From positions 1-45,115 of the forward strand of contig SCTZ01000242.1 in assembly GCA_004297765.1 (NCBI GenBank): DNA of 45,115 nt, written 5' to 3'. The notes beneath the pieces are model-generated. The model was given only the letters and a program-made list of their open reading frames with translations, had not been told where the DNA came from and made no database searches. How positions within the stretch are numbered: position 1 is the stretch's first letter; each line of letters opens with the position of its first letter. This document shows positions 7,188 to 15,917 of this stretch, in pieces. A program made the position numbers and the translations under genes. The DNA is from Chloroflexota bacterium (GTDB taxonomy: Bacteria; Chloroflexota; Dehalococcoidia; FW602-bin16).

Positions 7188-8977
7188 TGCTCCTCCTTGC
7201 CGATCGTTACCAACCGTACGTCGTCGGCCGGGCGGTCGGACAACACGCTCTCAAACAGAGAGGCTATCTTCAGCCGAGGCATCGTCTCCAGAAGTCGCCG
7301 GGTGTAGGGGTGTTCCGGCTGTGCTGCGAGCGCGGCCGCCGGGCCGCGCTCGACGACTTGGCCGGCCTGCATCACGACGATGCGGTCGGCGATGCGCAGC
7401 ACTACCGCCAGATCGTGGGAGATGAAGATCATCGCGAGGTTGAGGCGCGCCCGCAGATCGGCCAGGAGCGCTAGAATCTCGGCCTGCACCAGCAAATCGA
7501 GACCCGTGGTGGGCTCGTCGGCGATGATCAGTTGCGGATCGTTGGCCAGCGCCATTGCGATCACCACCCGCTGGCGCATGCCGCCGCTGAGCTCGTGGGG
7601 GTAAGACTGCCCTCGCTCAGGCGGAATGCCAACGAGCGCCAGTAGCTCAAGGCCGCGGGCCCGTGCTTCACGGCGGGACACCGACCGGTGCGCCATGATC
7701 GCCTCCACCACCTGGTGGAGAACGTTGTAGACGGGGTTGAGGGCGTTCATGGCGGTCTGGGGGACGAGCGCGAGCCGGGCACCGCGCAGCCGCTGCAGCT
7801 CGGCAGGCGAGAGGAGCGCGAGGTCCCGATCATTCAGAAGCATACGCCCGGCCACCAGACGTGCCGGTGGCTTGAGCAATCGCAGCAGCGCCATCGCGAC
7901 GGTGCTCTTGCCACAACCGGATTCGCCGACGATGCCGAGCACCTCGCCGCGGCGCACGTCGAAGCTGACCGCATCAACCGCCCGCACGGCGCTCCCGGCC
8001 GTCTCGTACGTGACGCTGAGGTCTGCCACCTGTAGAAGCGGCGTTTCGCGCACAGCTATCTGGCCGGAGCGACTGCCGCACGAGGCCGCCGACGGTACGA
8101 GCCAGGAGCGCGGACGGGCACGGAGACGTGGCCGTATGCGAGGCTCCATGGCGTAGCCCAGCAGGGCAAACCCCAGGACTGTGGCTGCGATGCAGAGTCC
8201 GGCCGGCAGTACCCACCAGAGCCAGGCGTGCGTGAGGAAAGCGCTGCGCGCGTTGGCGTAGAACAACATGGTGCCCCAGCTCTTGGTCGTGGGATCACCC
8301 AGGCCGAGAAAGCCCAGCGAGGACTCGAGCAAGATCGCGGCGTTGGCGGCTCGCAGGAACTGTGGGAGCACCAGCGGGAAGACCGCCGGCAGCAAGTGGC
8401 GCGCGAGGACGTAGCCGGCGCTGGCGCCCATCGCCCGGATCGCCTGGATGTGACCCCGCTCCCGACTCGAGAGCACCTGTGCGCGTAACTCGCGTGCGGC
8501 GTGCGCCCAGATGACGGTACCGATGATCAGGATCTCGGTGACGAGCCCGGGACCGAGATAGACGCCAAGCACGATCATCAGCGGCAGGAAGGGCAGGGAC
8601 AGCATGACATCGACCATCCGCATGAGGGCGGCGTCGAGCGGCCCACGAAAGTAACCCGCGGCGAGGCCAACAGCGGTGCCGACGACTGTTGCTGCCAGCG
8701 CCGCAAGGAGTCCGACCAGGAGCGAGACGCGGGCGCCATAGATCAGCTCGCTCAGCAGGTCCTGCCCGATGTCGTTGGCACCTAATAGATGGGCCCAGCT
8801 CGGCGCCGCGAAAGGCGCCGCCACTTGCGCGCCGGGGTCGTAGGGTGCGAGCAACGGTGCGGCCACCGCCGTCGCGACCAGCAGCATCAAGAGGAGGCCG
8901 CCAACGACCTTAGCGTAGCCGCCGGCAGCGTGATGGGCAGAAATGAGACGCCGCAGCCGGGTGATGTGCGCCATCAT
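7184..8977 (-). CDS. Fused ABC permease-ATPase (DppC-like plus DppD-like)
   Basis: One 597-residue polypeptide joins two proteins that are usually separate. Residues 1 to about 280 are a DppC/NikC-type permease with six helices and the EAA-type loop (AIRAMGASAGYVLARHLLP). After a basic linker (about 280-315), residues 315-597 are a DppD/NikD-type ATPase with Walker A GESGCGKST, Q-loop LVPQTAMNALNP, signature LSGGMRQRVVIAMA, Walker B LIIADEPTTGLD and switch FISHDLAVV. The start at 8977 is favoured over a GTG at 8986 because GGGAGG sits eight bases before it. It overlaps the next ATPase gene by four bases. The fusion locks permease and ATPase together one to one; I saw no frameshift between the halves. 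Confidence 0.9.
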   Translation of the reverse strand: MMAHITRLRRLISAHHAAGGYAKVVGGLLLMLLVATAVAAPLLAPYDPGAQVAAPFAAPSWAHLLGANDIGQDLLSELIYGARVSLLVGLLAALAATVVGTAVGLAAGYFRGPLDAALMRMVDVMLSLPFLPLMIVLGVYLGPGLVTEILIIGTVIWAHAARELRAQVLSSRERGHIQAIRAMGASAGYVLARHLLPAVFPLVLPQFLRAANAAILLESSLGFLGLGDPTTKSWGTMLFYANARSAFLTHAWLWWVLPAGLCIAATVLGFALLGYAMEPRIRPRLRARPRSWLVPSAASCGSRSGQIAVRETPLLQVADLSVTYETAGSAVRAVDAVSFDVRRGEVLGIVGESGCGKSTVAMALLRLLKPPARLVAGRMLLNDRDLALLSPAELQRLRGARLALVPQTAMNALNPVYNVLHQVVEAIMAHRSVSRREARARGLELLALVGIPPERGQSYPHELSGGMRQRVVIAMALANDPQLIIADEPTTGLDLLVQAEILALLADLRARLNLAMIFISHDLAVVLRIADRIVVMQAGQVVERGPAAALAAQPEHPYTRRLLETMPRLKIASLFESVLSDRPADDVRLVTIGKEEQ

Positions 8978-8982
8978 GTGCT

Positions 8983-9972
8983 TCACCTCCCAAGGCCGGC
9001 CCGCCGTATCCGCGGGTCAAGCCAGGGGTAAGATAGGTCGGCCAACAGGTTTGTGGTGAGCACGCCAACGGTGACCAGCAAGAACGCGCCTTGCAGCAGT
9101 GGGTAGTCGCGGGCCAGGACGCTCTCGTAGATCACCCGACCGAGGCCAGGATAAGAGAAGACGGTCTCGACTACCACTGCACCACCCGCTAGTACCCCGA
9201 GGCTCAGGACGACGTTGGTGTACACAGGCAAGAGGACGTTGCGCAGCGCATGGCGGAACATGACCGTCCGTTCGGGCAAACCTTTTGCCTCGGCCATGAG
9301 GATGTAGTCCTCGTCGAGGGTGGTGAGCATGGCCGACCGGGTAATCAGGAAGGTGTTGCCCACGGTAGCCAGACCGATGGTCGTGACGGGCAGGATGAGC
9401 CGTCGGAGCAACTCGACGCCGAAGGCGAAGGGCCCCGCTGTCGAGGCGAGCGGCACTGCCCCGAAGGATGGCAGCCACCCGAGCTGGACGACAAAGACGG
9501 CGATCAACAGCATGGCGATCCAGAAGCCGGGCATGGAGTCCACCACGATCATCCCGCCCAGCAACCCGAGATCACGGCGGCTGCCCCTTTTCCAGGCGGC
9601 GTACGCGCCCAGCGTGGTGCCGACGAGCGCGCTGCCAAGAATGGCGGGCGCCACCAATAAGATCGTCCAGGGGAGCCGATCCGCCAACACCGCCGTGACG
9701 GGCTGGCCAAAGCGGATCGACCGGCCGAGGTCCCAGCGCAAGAGGTCGAGGAGGTACCGCGCATATTGCTGCGGCACCGACCCATCCAGCCCCAATTCAC
9801 GCTCCACCTGTCGGCGCTGCTCGCCGGTGAGGGTATTCGCCTCCTGTCCAAGCAGATAATGCAGGGGATCGCCGGGCGCGAGGCGCGGCAGCGCGAAGTT
9901 GAGGGTCAGAGCCACCCAGAGCACCATGGCGTACTGGGCGAGCCGGAGCCCGAGATCGCCGAGGGTGCCCAC
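8983..9972 (-). CDS. ABC importer permease, DppB/NikB type
   Basis: This 329-residue permease has about six helices and matches the DppB/NikB family: an N-terminal helix followed by APGDP, a periplasmic region ending LDGSVPQQYARYLLDLLRWDLGRS, and the cytoplasmic EAA loop AEAKGLPERTVMFRHALRNVLLPV, which contacts the ATPase. The C-terminal YPWLDPRIR is also typical. The GTG start lies two bases after the stop of the binding-protein gene, indicating coupled translation. Together with the permease half of the next gene it would form the membrane channel of the importer encoded in this operon. Confidence 0.92.
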   Translation of the reverse strand: MGTLGDLGLRLAQYAMVLWVALTLNFALPRLAPGDPLHYLLGQEANTLTGEQRRQVERELGLDGSVPQQYARYLLDLLRWDLGRSIRFGQPVTAVLADRLPWTILLVAPAILGSALVGTTLGAYAAWKRGSRRDLGLLGGMIVVDSMPGFWIAMLLIAVFVVQLGWLPSFGAVPLASTAGPFAFGVELLRRLILPVTTIGLATVGNTFLITRSAMLTTLDEDYILMAEAKGLPERTVMFRHALRNVLLPVYTNVVLSLGVLAGGAVVVETVFSYPGLGRVIYESVLARDYPLLQGAFLLVTVGVLTTNLLADLSYPWLDPRIRRAGLGR

Positions 9973-9974
9973 CT

Positions 9975-11627
9975 CTACTTGAACTCCCGCACGATGGTGC
10001 CGCCACGCCTATCCGGCGGAAGGAAAGACCATTTGTGTACAATGCCGTAGCCAGGAGACTCGGCCCACTGGTTGAAGACGTCCGGACGGAAGGCCCAGCG
10101 TTCCTCGGGATAGTACAGCACGATGGCCGTGGGCCGGCGGTTGAACAGTTCCTGCATCTTGAACAAGACCTGCTTGCGCGCGTCGACCGTGGTCGTTTTC
10201 TGCCACTCCTGGAACAGCGCGTCCATCTCGGGGTAGGGCAGTCCTTTCTTCCAGAGGTAGCCGGAGCGGTGAGACATGATGAACTGGTCGGGATCGGCGA
10301 CACCGTGCGGCGTGATGTCGTTGACGTAGAGATCGAAGTCGCGCGAGCTGAAGAGCTTAGCAACGGCCGCTGGGTCGAGAGTCTGCAGGGTCAGCTTGAT
10401 GCCGACCTGAGCGAGCTGTCGGGAGACGAGCTCGGCGGCGCGGATCCAGGCCGGTTCGGTGGCCGCGACCTTCAATGTAAACTGGAGCGGCTGCCCTGTC
10501 GTCGTCTCTCGCACACCGTCGCCGTTGCGGTCGGCAAAGCCCAGCATATCCAGGAGCGCCTGCGCCTGCCCACGATCAAAGGGCGTGCTCAGGTCTGGCT
10601 TCGTCCAGGGCGAGTCCGGATGCGGATAACCCCGCGTGCCGGGTCGCCCCTGGCCGAGCAGCACTGTATCTACCAATGCCTGACGGTCGAGTGCCAGCGA
10701 GAGCGCACGACGGAACTCCGGCCGGTCGAAGGGCGGCCGCTCGTAGTTTAGCCGTAGCTCGAGCAGCGATAGCGGCGCGGTGCTCACGACCTTCACCCCC
10801 GGCAGACGCTCGAACTCCCCTCGCAGCTCCGCCGGCAGCTCGCGCGCCGCAACGTCGATCTGACCGGTCTTCAGCGCCGTGAACGTGACGGACTGATCCT
10901 TGATCACCGGCATTACCAGCTCGTCGACGATGGGGTGGCCCTGGAAATAGCTCTCGTTGGCTTGGAAGCGATAGAACTGGTCGGCCTGATACTCCACGAG
11001 GCGGTAGGGGCCGGTGCCGATGGGCAGCTCGGTGAAGTTGCGCGGCTCCTTGACGGTCTCCCAGATGTGTTTGGGCAGGATCGGCAGGTCGGCCAGCGTG
11101 ATCTTGCCCAGCGTCGGGCACGGGTAGCCACAGATAAAGCGCACCGTGCGCGCATCCTCAGCCGTGATCTGCTCGATCCGTGGTACCTCGCTGACGTGGT
11201 GGGTGTGCCGGTTCGGCGGCCCGTCGCGGTAGTACTCGAAGGTGAACTTGACATCTTCGGCCGTGAACGGCTTGCCGTCGTGCCACATTACGCCCTCGCG
11301 CAGTTTCACCACCCAGGTGGTGGCATCGATCTGGGTCGCGCTCTCCGCCAGGCCGGACTCTGGGGCCGTCACGTAGGGCGAAGGCGCGAATAACTTGTCA
11401 TAGACCAGCTCGACCAGGGCATCGAAGTTGTTGGCGCTGGTATAGATATTCAGCGGCCCGCCGTCCTGCGGAATGGCGACGGTGAGCTTGGCAATCCCTG
11501 CCGCCGGTTTGGTCGCGGCAGTAGGCGAGGCGCTCTGCTGCCCGCAGGCAGTAAGCAGCACGGTGGCGATCATTAGCGCCAGCGTGAAGAGATTGATCCA
11601 GCGTCTAATACTGGGGCTCGTTCGCAT
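9975..11627 (-). CDS. ABC importer substrate-binding lipoprotein (SBP_bac_5 family)
   Basis: This 550-residue extracytoplasmic lipoprotein binds the substrate for the downstream permeases and ATPases. It has a signal helix ending in LLTAC, then the two-lobe fold of the DppA/OppA/NikA family: KLREGVMWHDGKPFTAEDVKFTFEY, PIGTGPYRLVEYQ, RRALSLALDRQALVD and PEERWAFRPDVFNQW. The start at 11627 has AAGGAG upstream, while an upstream ATG at 11669 lacks one. A HTHH cluster and a CGYPC segment in the first lobe are unusual and could contact metal, though that is speculation. The family binds peptides, nickel-histidine complexes, opine metallophores and heme. Its place behind nitrogenase-like genes under an iron-box promoter makes a metal complex more likely than a nutrient peptide. 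Confidence 0.9.
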   Translation of the reverse strand: MRTSPSIRRWINLFTLALMIATVLLTACGQQSASPTAATKPAAGIAKLTVAIPQDGGPLNIYTSANNFDALVELVYDKLFAPSPYVTAPESGLAESATQIDATTWVVKLREGVMWHDGKPFTAEDVKFTFEYYRDGPPNRHTHHVSEVPRIEQITAEDARTVRFICGYPCPTLGKITLADLPILPKHIWETVKEPRNFTELPIGTGPYRLVEYQADQFYRFQANESYFQGHPIVDELVMPVIKDQSVTFTALKTGQIDVAARELPAELRGEFERLPGVKVVSTAPLSLLELRLNYERPPFDRPEFRRALSLALDRQALVDTVLLGQGRPGTRGYPHPDSPWTKPDLSTPFDRGQAQALLDMLGFADRNGDGVRETTTGQPLQFTLKVAATEPAWIRAAELVSRQLAQVGIKLTLQTLDPAAVAKLFSSRDFDLYVNDITPHGVADPDQFIMSHRSGYLWKKGLPYPEMDALFQEWQKTTTVDARKQVLFKMQELFNRRPTAIVLYYPEERWAFRPDVFNQWAESPGYGIVHKWSFLPPDRRGGTIVREFK

Positions 11628-11680
11628 CTTCGGCTCCTTGCGCGATATTTGGCATGTGGTGTTTGGCAATCGACTGATCG

Positions 11681-12871
11681 TTATCGCCAGCGGGCGTTAC
11701 AAATGCTCTCCTTCAGCCATGCTGCAGCCGCCTCCCCCCAGAGAGCGCGATCGTCGTCCCAGTAGAGACGGCTGGAGACGGCGAGGTGGGGAAATGGCAC
11801 GAACCGGCCCGCCGGGGCGATCGTCACCAGCTCGCGATAGAGGGGATCACCGATCACCAGGTCGTATTGGCGCTGCTGCGTTAGGGCGAGGAGATCATCC
11901 TCGCCGTCGAGGTGTCGATCATCCGCCTCGCGCAGCGTTTCGTCCAGATGGAAGAAAGAGGCGACGGTAACATCGGCCACCCCCAGGTCGAGGCGCAGGC
12001 AATCACGCAGGGCGTTGCTCATCACCTGCTCGCCAATGACGAGCGCCTTGCCGATCGCCGCCCAGCGCTCGGGCGCAGCCGGGGACATCTCCGGCTCCGG
12101 CGCAAGTTCCAGCGAGGAGCGGATGGCATTCAGCAAACGCAGGGTGGGTCGATTGCCGATAGGCAAGCCCACGAGGTAAGGCATGCCGTATGTCGCCTCC
12201 AGATGCCGGGCTGCGGCCAGCCCGGATACCGAGACCACTAGATTCAGCCGTGCCCGTGACGCGCGAGCGATATCGTCGAAGGTGGCGCCCATCGCCCAGC
12301 AGGAAACCGCCCGGCCTGAGGTTTCGGCCAGCAGCGCGATGAGCTCGCGTGCGGCGCCATTGCCGCCTAGGTCCAGCGGGGTCGCACCGATGATGTTCAT
12401 CGTCGGCGCGACCCCGGCCGGCGCCGCGGACACAAAGTCACGGGCGAGCGCGAGGAAAGCCATCGAGGCGCCGGTGTCGTAATACCTCATGCCATTCGTG
12501 TCAAAGGTGAGTGCGGGCAGGCCCGTCCGCGCAGTGATGATGCGGGCAAGCGCCCGGTAATCGGTGCCGATGACCATGGGCACGGGACTGCCTACGAGCG
12601 CGACGAAGCGCGGGTGCAGCTCGCGCATCCCGTTTTCCAGCCGGCGCAGAAACTTCTCGTCGTCCCCCAGCACGGCGTCAACTTCCCGCATGTGGGCGCA
12701 CAAGACGGCGGCGGAGCTGCCGTACCAGCGCGGCTCGTCGAAGCCGGTGAAGTTGCTCGTGCAGCCGGAGGCATCCAGAATCACCACGAGGCCGCCGAGA
12801 TCGAAGAGCACCGAACAGACTCCCGAGTAATCTGGGGCAAACGGCGGCAATACTTTGTACAATCCTTTCAC
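11681..12871 (-). CDS. Nitrogenase component-1-like protein, beta (NifK-like) subunit
   Basis: This 396-residue protein belongs to the nitrogenase component 1 superfamily (NifDK/NifEN, BchNB, BchYZ, CfbD, MarDK). Two Cys of a P-cluster-like site are present, Cys19 in SGVCSVLFDLGG and Cys37 in DASGCTSNFTG, followed by DEPRWYGSS and LGDDEKFLRRL. At the third position the sequence is VGSPVPMVIGTDY, with Ser95 where NifK has Cys. No FeMo-cofactor site is visible. The GTG start has GAGGAG nine bases upstream and lies 12 bp after the NifD-like gene, so the two should form a heteromeric partner pair fed by the NifH-like reductase. It is shorter than NifK (about 520). It is not a true nitrogenase; the substrate is unknown. 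Confidence 0.88.
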   Translation of the reverse strand: MKGLYKVLPPFAPDYSGVCSVLFDLGGLVVILDASGCTSNFTGFDEPRWYGSSAAVLCAHMREVDAVLGDDEKFLRRLENGMRELHPRFVALVGSPVPMVIGTDYRALARIITARTGLPALTFDTNGMRYYDTGASMAFLALARDFVSAAPAGVAPTMNIIGATPLDLGGNGAARELIALLAETSGRAVSCWAMGATFDDIARASRARLNLVVSVSGLAAARHLEATYGMPYLVGLPIGNRPTLRLLNAIRSSLELAPEPEMSPAAPERWAAIGKALVIGEQVMSNALRDCLRLDLGVADVTVASFFHLDETLREADDRHLDGEDDLLALTQQRQYDLVIGDPLYRELVTIAPAGRFVPFPHLAVSSRLYWDDDRALWGEAAAAWLKESICNARWR

Positions 12872-12883
12872 TGCACTATCTCC

Positions 12884-14194
12884 TCAAGCCACTGTGCCGG
12901 CGGCGTACATCTGCTCGCGATGGCGCCGCGGGCTCTCCAGTGCCTGCGCCATTTCGCGCAGTAGCTCTACGACGCCGCGGTAGCCGTAGGGCTGGGTTTC
13001 CAGGGTGAGCGGCACGGTATGGGCGTCCGGGCAAAAGTAACCGGCGTCCAGCCCTATGGCCAGATCCACCGCGTGCCGCTGGCCGACGAAGTCGACCATG
13101 GTGGGATGGATGTTGGTTAAAACCACCAGATCAGGAACATGGTCTTTCAGCCAGGCAACGTGCTCGAGGTCGAAGTCGACGAGCATATCCGCAAACACGT
13201 AGCGCACACGAAACCCGTACTCGGCGAGCGCACGGGCCAGCTCGAAAGTGCCGACGTTGGTGCGCGAGCCCACTGCCACGGTCAACGGCCCCAGCGCCCG
13301 CCGGTAGAAGCTGACGGCCGCTTCGGCCTGCTCGCGGTACTCTTGCGTGCACAGCGCGACACCCAGGCACTGCTCCATGAGGCGATAAGTACGATCGATG
13401 GTGTCCATGCTGTAGGCGGCCGGCGCGAAGCAGTAGGGAATACCCAATTTCTGTGCCATATGTTGCACCGCTAGCCGTCCCTCTGGCCTGATTAAGATGT
13501 TGTGCCCGGCCCGGCTGAGACGCCGAAATTCATCGATGGTCGCACAGGCGCCCACTTGCCCGATCCTGCGTACACCGGCGCGCGCCATGACTTCGTAGAA
13601 TTCGCTCGTCGTGTCGATGGGGACGAAGTTGCCAACGACGTTCACCATGGCGTCCCTTTCTGAGGAACGCTCGAGGAAATCGTACACGCCGCGCTGTACC
13701 ATGAGGGTCGGCGGCATTTTGCCGTCCGTGGCGATGGGATTCATATGGATCACACGGAAGGGGATGCCGTGCACGGCCGCCATCTCGCCGGCCAGCCGGT
13801 CGTAATCGGAGCCGAGTAAGTCGTCAATGCAACTCGCGCAAACGATCATCGCCTTCGGCCGGGGGTGCGCGCTGGCCATGATCTCGGCAACGGCCGACGG
13901 GATACGTTCCATGTGCCTGCCAGTGACGATGTCGACCTCGTCGATGTGCAGGAAGTAGAGGCGCCGCCGGTAGCCGAGCTGGAGGCTGGAAATGGCGCCA
14001 TGCCGTCCGCACCCCGCCGGGGAGACGAACAGCAGCAACGACTCCGGCACGAGCAATCCGGCGCGGAAAATGCCCCAGCCACCGGCGCTCGGCGGGCAAT
14101 AGTGCAGACCATCGGGCGGCATGATTTGCCGCTGCCAGTGGGCGCCGGTGTCATCTAGCTCCTGTATGGAGCGCCGAAAAGTCGTGCTGCTCAT
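12884..14194 (-). CDS. Nitrogenase component-1-like protein, alpha (NifD-like) subunit
   Basis: This 436-residue subunit carries the three Cys expected to hold an Fe-S cluster at the subunit interface: Cys33 (HYCPPSAGG), Cys62 (SPAGCGRHG) and Cys122 (CASCIDDLLGSDY, with an extra Cys119). The later region GACATIDEFRRLSRAGHNILI aligns with the part of NifD that leads to cofactor ligand Cys275, but Arg follows where that Cys would be, and no counterpart of His442 is evident. FeMo-cofactor is therefore unlikely. The start overlaps the NifH-like stop (ATGA), with GGAGGG upstream. No nifB, nifEN or known tetrapyrrole genes lie nearby. It belongs with the uncharacterised nitrogenase-like (group IV) proteins; the reaction is unknown but should be an ATP-driven low-potential reduction. 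Confidence 0.9.
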   Translation of the reverse strand: MSSTTFRRSIQELDDTGAHWQRQIMPPDGLHYCPPSAGGWGIFRAGLLVPESLLLFVSPAGCGRHGAISSLQLGYRRRLYFLHIDEVDIVTGRHMERIPSAVAEIMASAHPRPKAMIVCASCIDDLLGSDYDRLAGEMAAVHGIPFRVIHMNPIATDGKMPPTLMVQRGVYDFLERSSERDAMVNVVGNFVPIDTTSEFYEVMARAGVRRIGQVGACATIDEFRRLSRAGHNILIRPEGRLAVQHMAQKLGIPYCFAPAAYSMDTIDRTYRLMEQCLGVALCTQEYREQAEAAVSFYRRALGPLTVAVGSRTNVGTFELARALAEYGFRVRYVFADMLVDFDLEHVAWLKDHVPDLVVLTNIHPTMVDFVGQRHAVDLAIGLDAGYFCPDAHTVPLTLETQPYGYRGVVELLREMAQALESPRRHREQMYAAGTVA

Positions 14195-14949
14195 GGCTGC
14201 CCTCCATTCGCCGCGATGCGACGCGCCAAATCCATAATGGTGCGCGAAATAGGTAGCCCGGCATCGCCCTCGATCACCGTCTTGTTCTCGTCTTCATAGC
14301 GCTGCACGTCGGGGTCGCGCGGAATGTCGCCGACGATCGGGGCCTCGATCTCGCGAGCAAACCGCTGCACGACGTTTGTTTCGTCCGGGACGTTGCGCCG
14401 GTTCAGGATCAGCCCGCCAAACTGGGCGTAGCCCCGATACGCAAAGCCGTCGATGGCCTGCTTGATGTTGCGCGCGGCGTAGAGCGCCATCTTCTCCCCC
14501 GAGGTAACGATGAACACCTCGCCGGCATAGCCGTCACGGATGGGCATCGCAAAGCCACCGCAGACGACGTCGCCGAGCACGTCGAAGAGGACGAAATCGG
14601 GACGGTAGACCTCGAAGGCGTGCAGTTGCTCCAGAGTATCGAAGGCCGTAATGATGCCGCGGCCGGCGCAGCCCAGACCCGGCGTTGGGCCGCCGGCTTC
14701 CACGCACACGATGTTATGGAAGCCCTCTTGCACGATCTCGCTGAGCGAGGAACAGTTGCCATGTTCTTTGAGGTATGTCATGATGGGAGTGACCGGGCGT
14801 CCACCGGTGAGGTTGATCGTGGAATCGGCCTTGGGATCGCATCCGATCTGCATCACGCGATAGCCCAGTAGCGAGAGGCTGGCCGATATTGCGCTGGTGA
14901 CGGTGGACTTGCCGATGCCCCCCTTTCCGTAAATAGCGATTTTGCGCAT
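14191..14949 (-). CDS. Nitrogenase iron-protein-like reductase (NifH/BchL-like)
   Basis: This 252-residue ATPase delivers electrons to a component-1 partner. All Fe-protein hallmarks are intact: P-loop GKGGIGKST (8-16), CDPKADST (37-44), the two cluster-bridging Cys in GLGCAGRGI (Cys94) and DVLGDVVCGGFAMPIR (Cys130), and VTSGEKMALYAA. As a homodimer it should hold one [4Fe-4S] cluster and act in the cytoplasm. It is slightly shorter than NifH (about 290), lacking part of the C-terminal extension, like other group IV reductases. The start has GGGAGG upstream. It lies 17 bp behind the DUF151 gene and overlaps the NifD-like gene, so it belongs to the same operon. The catalytic class is certain; the partner reaction is not. 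Confidence 0.95.
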   Translation of the reverse strand: MRKIAIYGKGGIGKSTVTSAISASLSLLGYRVMQIGCDPKADSTINLTGGRPVTPIMTYLKEHGNCSSLSEIVQEGFHNIVCVEAGGPTPGLGCAGRGIITAFDTLEQLHAFEVYRPDFVLFDVLGDVVCGGFAMPIRDGYAGEVFIVTSGEKMALYAARNIKQAIDGFAYRGYAQFGGLILNRRNVPDETNVVQRFAREIEAPIVGDIPRDPDVQRYEDENKTVIEGDAGLPISRTIMDLARRIAANGGQP

Positions 14950-14965
14950 TGAAACCTCCCTGTAT

Positions 14966-15517
14966 CTATCGTCTTCCCGTTTCCTCGGGTAGCATGCTAA
15001 GATCGAGCGTGGACAGGAAGTCCCGAATCAGAGGTGGCAGATCAACATCGGGGTGGCCGGCCGCCTCGGACTTGGTGCTTACCCGATCATCCCCAACATC
15101 TTCCTGCTCGGCAGAGCCCTGAACAGTGAAGCCCATACTCTCCAGTCCCTCCACGTTCAGGTAGATGGGGATACCTTGACCAAAGGCTAAGGCTAGTGCG
15201 GCGATGGGATGGGACTCAATCTGCCCGGATCCTTTGTGGCTATGTAGCCTAAGGCAGGACTCCAGCGTCCTGTCGGGCGAGAGATGTAGGATGACCGCCG
15301 TTAGCTTGCCGTCAAGATGATCCAGCACAGCGGCGAGCATGGCACTGACGGGCGATTGGCATGTGGGGACAGCTCCTATCTGGGTCGTGAGGATGCGCGC
15401 CTCCTCCGGTGCTAGGCGTAGGGGCAGGTAACGTTGCCCCTCTTTCTCCTTGAGAAGCAGCACTGGCTCGCCCGAGTGGTGACATCGCTTGAGTCCCTGA
15501 ACGATCATTTCTACCAT
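14966..15517 (-). CDS. DUF151 (bifunctional-nuclease-like) protein
   Basis: This 183-residue cytoplasmic protein matches the DUF151/BFN family: it starts MVEMIVQGL, then VLLLKEKEGQRYLPLRLAPEEARIL, SPVSAMLAAVLDHLDGKL, and a segment ESHPIAALALAFGQGIPIYL that aligns with the usual SRPSDAIALALR-PIYV block. The Ser-Asp of that block is replaced by Ile-Ala here, so nuclease activity seen in some plant and thermophile relatives may be lost. A charged tail (about 130-183) is outside the domain. It is the second gene of the iron-box operon and precedes the NifH-like gene by 17 bp. The reason for this pairing is unknown; a scaffold or regulatory role is possible. Confidence 0.75.
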   Translation of the reverse strand: MVEMIVQGLKRCHHSGEPVLLLKEKEGQRYLPLRLAPEEARILTTQIGAVPTCQSPVSAMLAAVLDHLDGKLTAVILHLSPDRTLESCLRLHSHKGSGQIESHPIAALALAFGQGIPIYLNVEGLESMGFTVQGSAEQEDVGDDRVSTKSEAAGHPDVDLPPLIRDFLSTLDLSMLPEETGRR

Positions 15518-15562
15518 GGTGACCCCTTTCTTTGGTAAGCTTGAGGCTATTGCTCTCTAGGA

Positions 15563-15820
15563 CTATTCGGATACGCCAATGGTCAGGGCAACGCACCGGC
15601 CGGGAAGGTCGCATTCCCAGCACAGGTCATGCGTGGCGGCCAAACGGTCCATCGTGTTGACGACGACCTCTCTGACCAACGCTCGGATTTCCGAGTAATG
15701 TGACGTGTTGGGGTCCTGGACGTGGCTATCCAGAACCTCGACAATAAGCTGGTCGACAAGATGCTGTACATCTGACGGATTCGGGACACGTTGCTCCGTT
15801 CCCACGGTGGCTGGTGCCAC
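15563..15820 (-). CDS. Small Cys-containing protein, first gene of the nitrogenase-like operon
   Basis: This 85-residue protein starts at GTG with AGGAGG nine bases upstream. Most of it is predicted helical (VQHLVDQLIVEVLDS, IRALVREVVVNTMDRL). It ends in LCWECDLPGRCVALTI, a CxxC plus a third Cys six residues on, which could bind Zn, Fe or an Fe-S cluster. I recognise no family. It is the promoter-proximal gene of the operon, 45 bp before the DUF151 gene, so it is likely functional with the nitrogenase-like proteins, for example as a small electron carrier, a metal donor or a sensor. All such roles are inference. Confidence 0.65.
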   Translation of the reverse strand: MAPATVGTEQRVPNPSDVQHLVDQLIVEVLDSHVQDPNTSHYSEIRALVREVVVNTMDRLAATHDLCWECDLPGRCVALTIGVSE

Positions 15821-15917
15821 TTCTTAGCGCCTCCTGTGCGTAGTGCTCGGCCCATCAACTCGATATAGTGTGAGTGGATCTAGGCGGGATCGAGCTGGTT
15901 GCGAAAAACGGCTGGAG

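Noticed and set aside
11681..14949. True nitrogenase or chlorophyll-type reductase (NifHDK or BchLNB)
   Set aside because: Cofactor ligands of NifD are missing, nifB/nifEN are absent and no tetrapyrrole genes are nearby; only the wider superfamily is supported.
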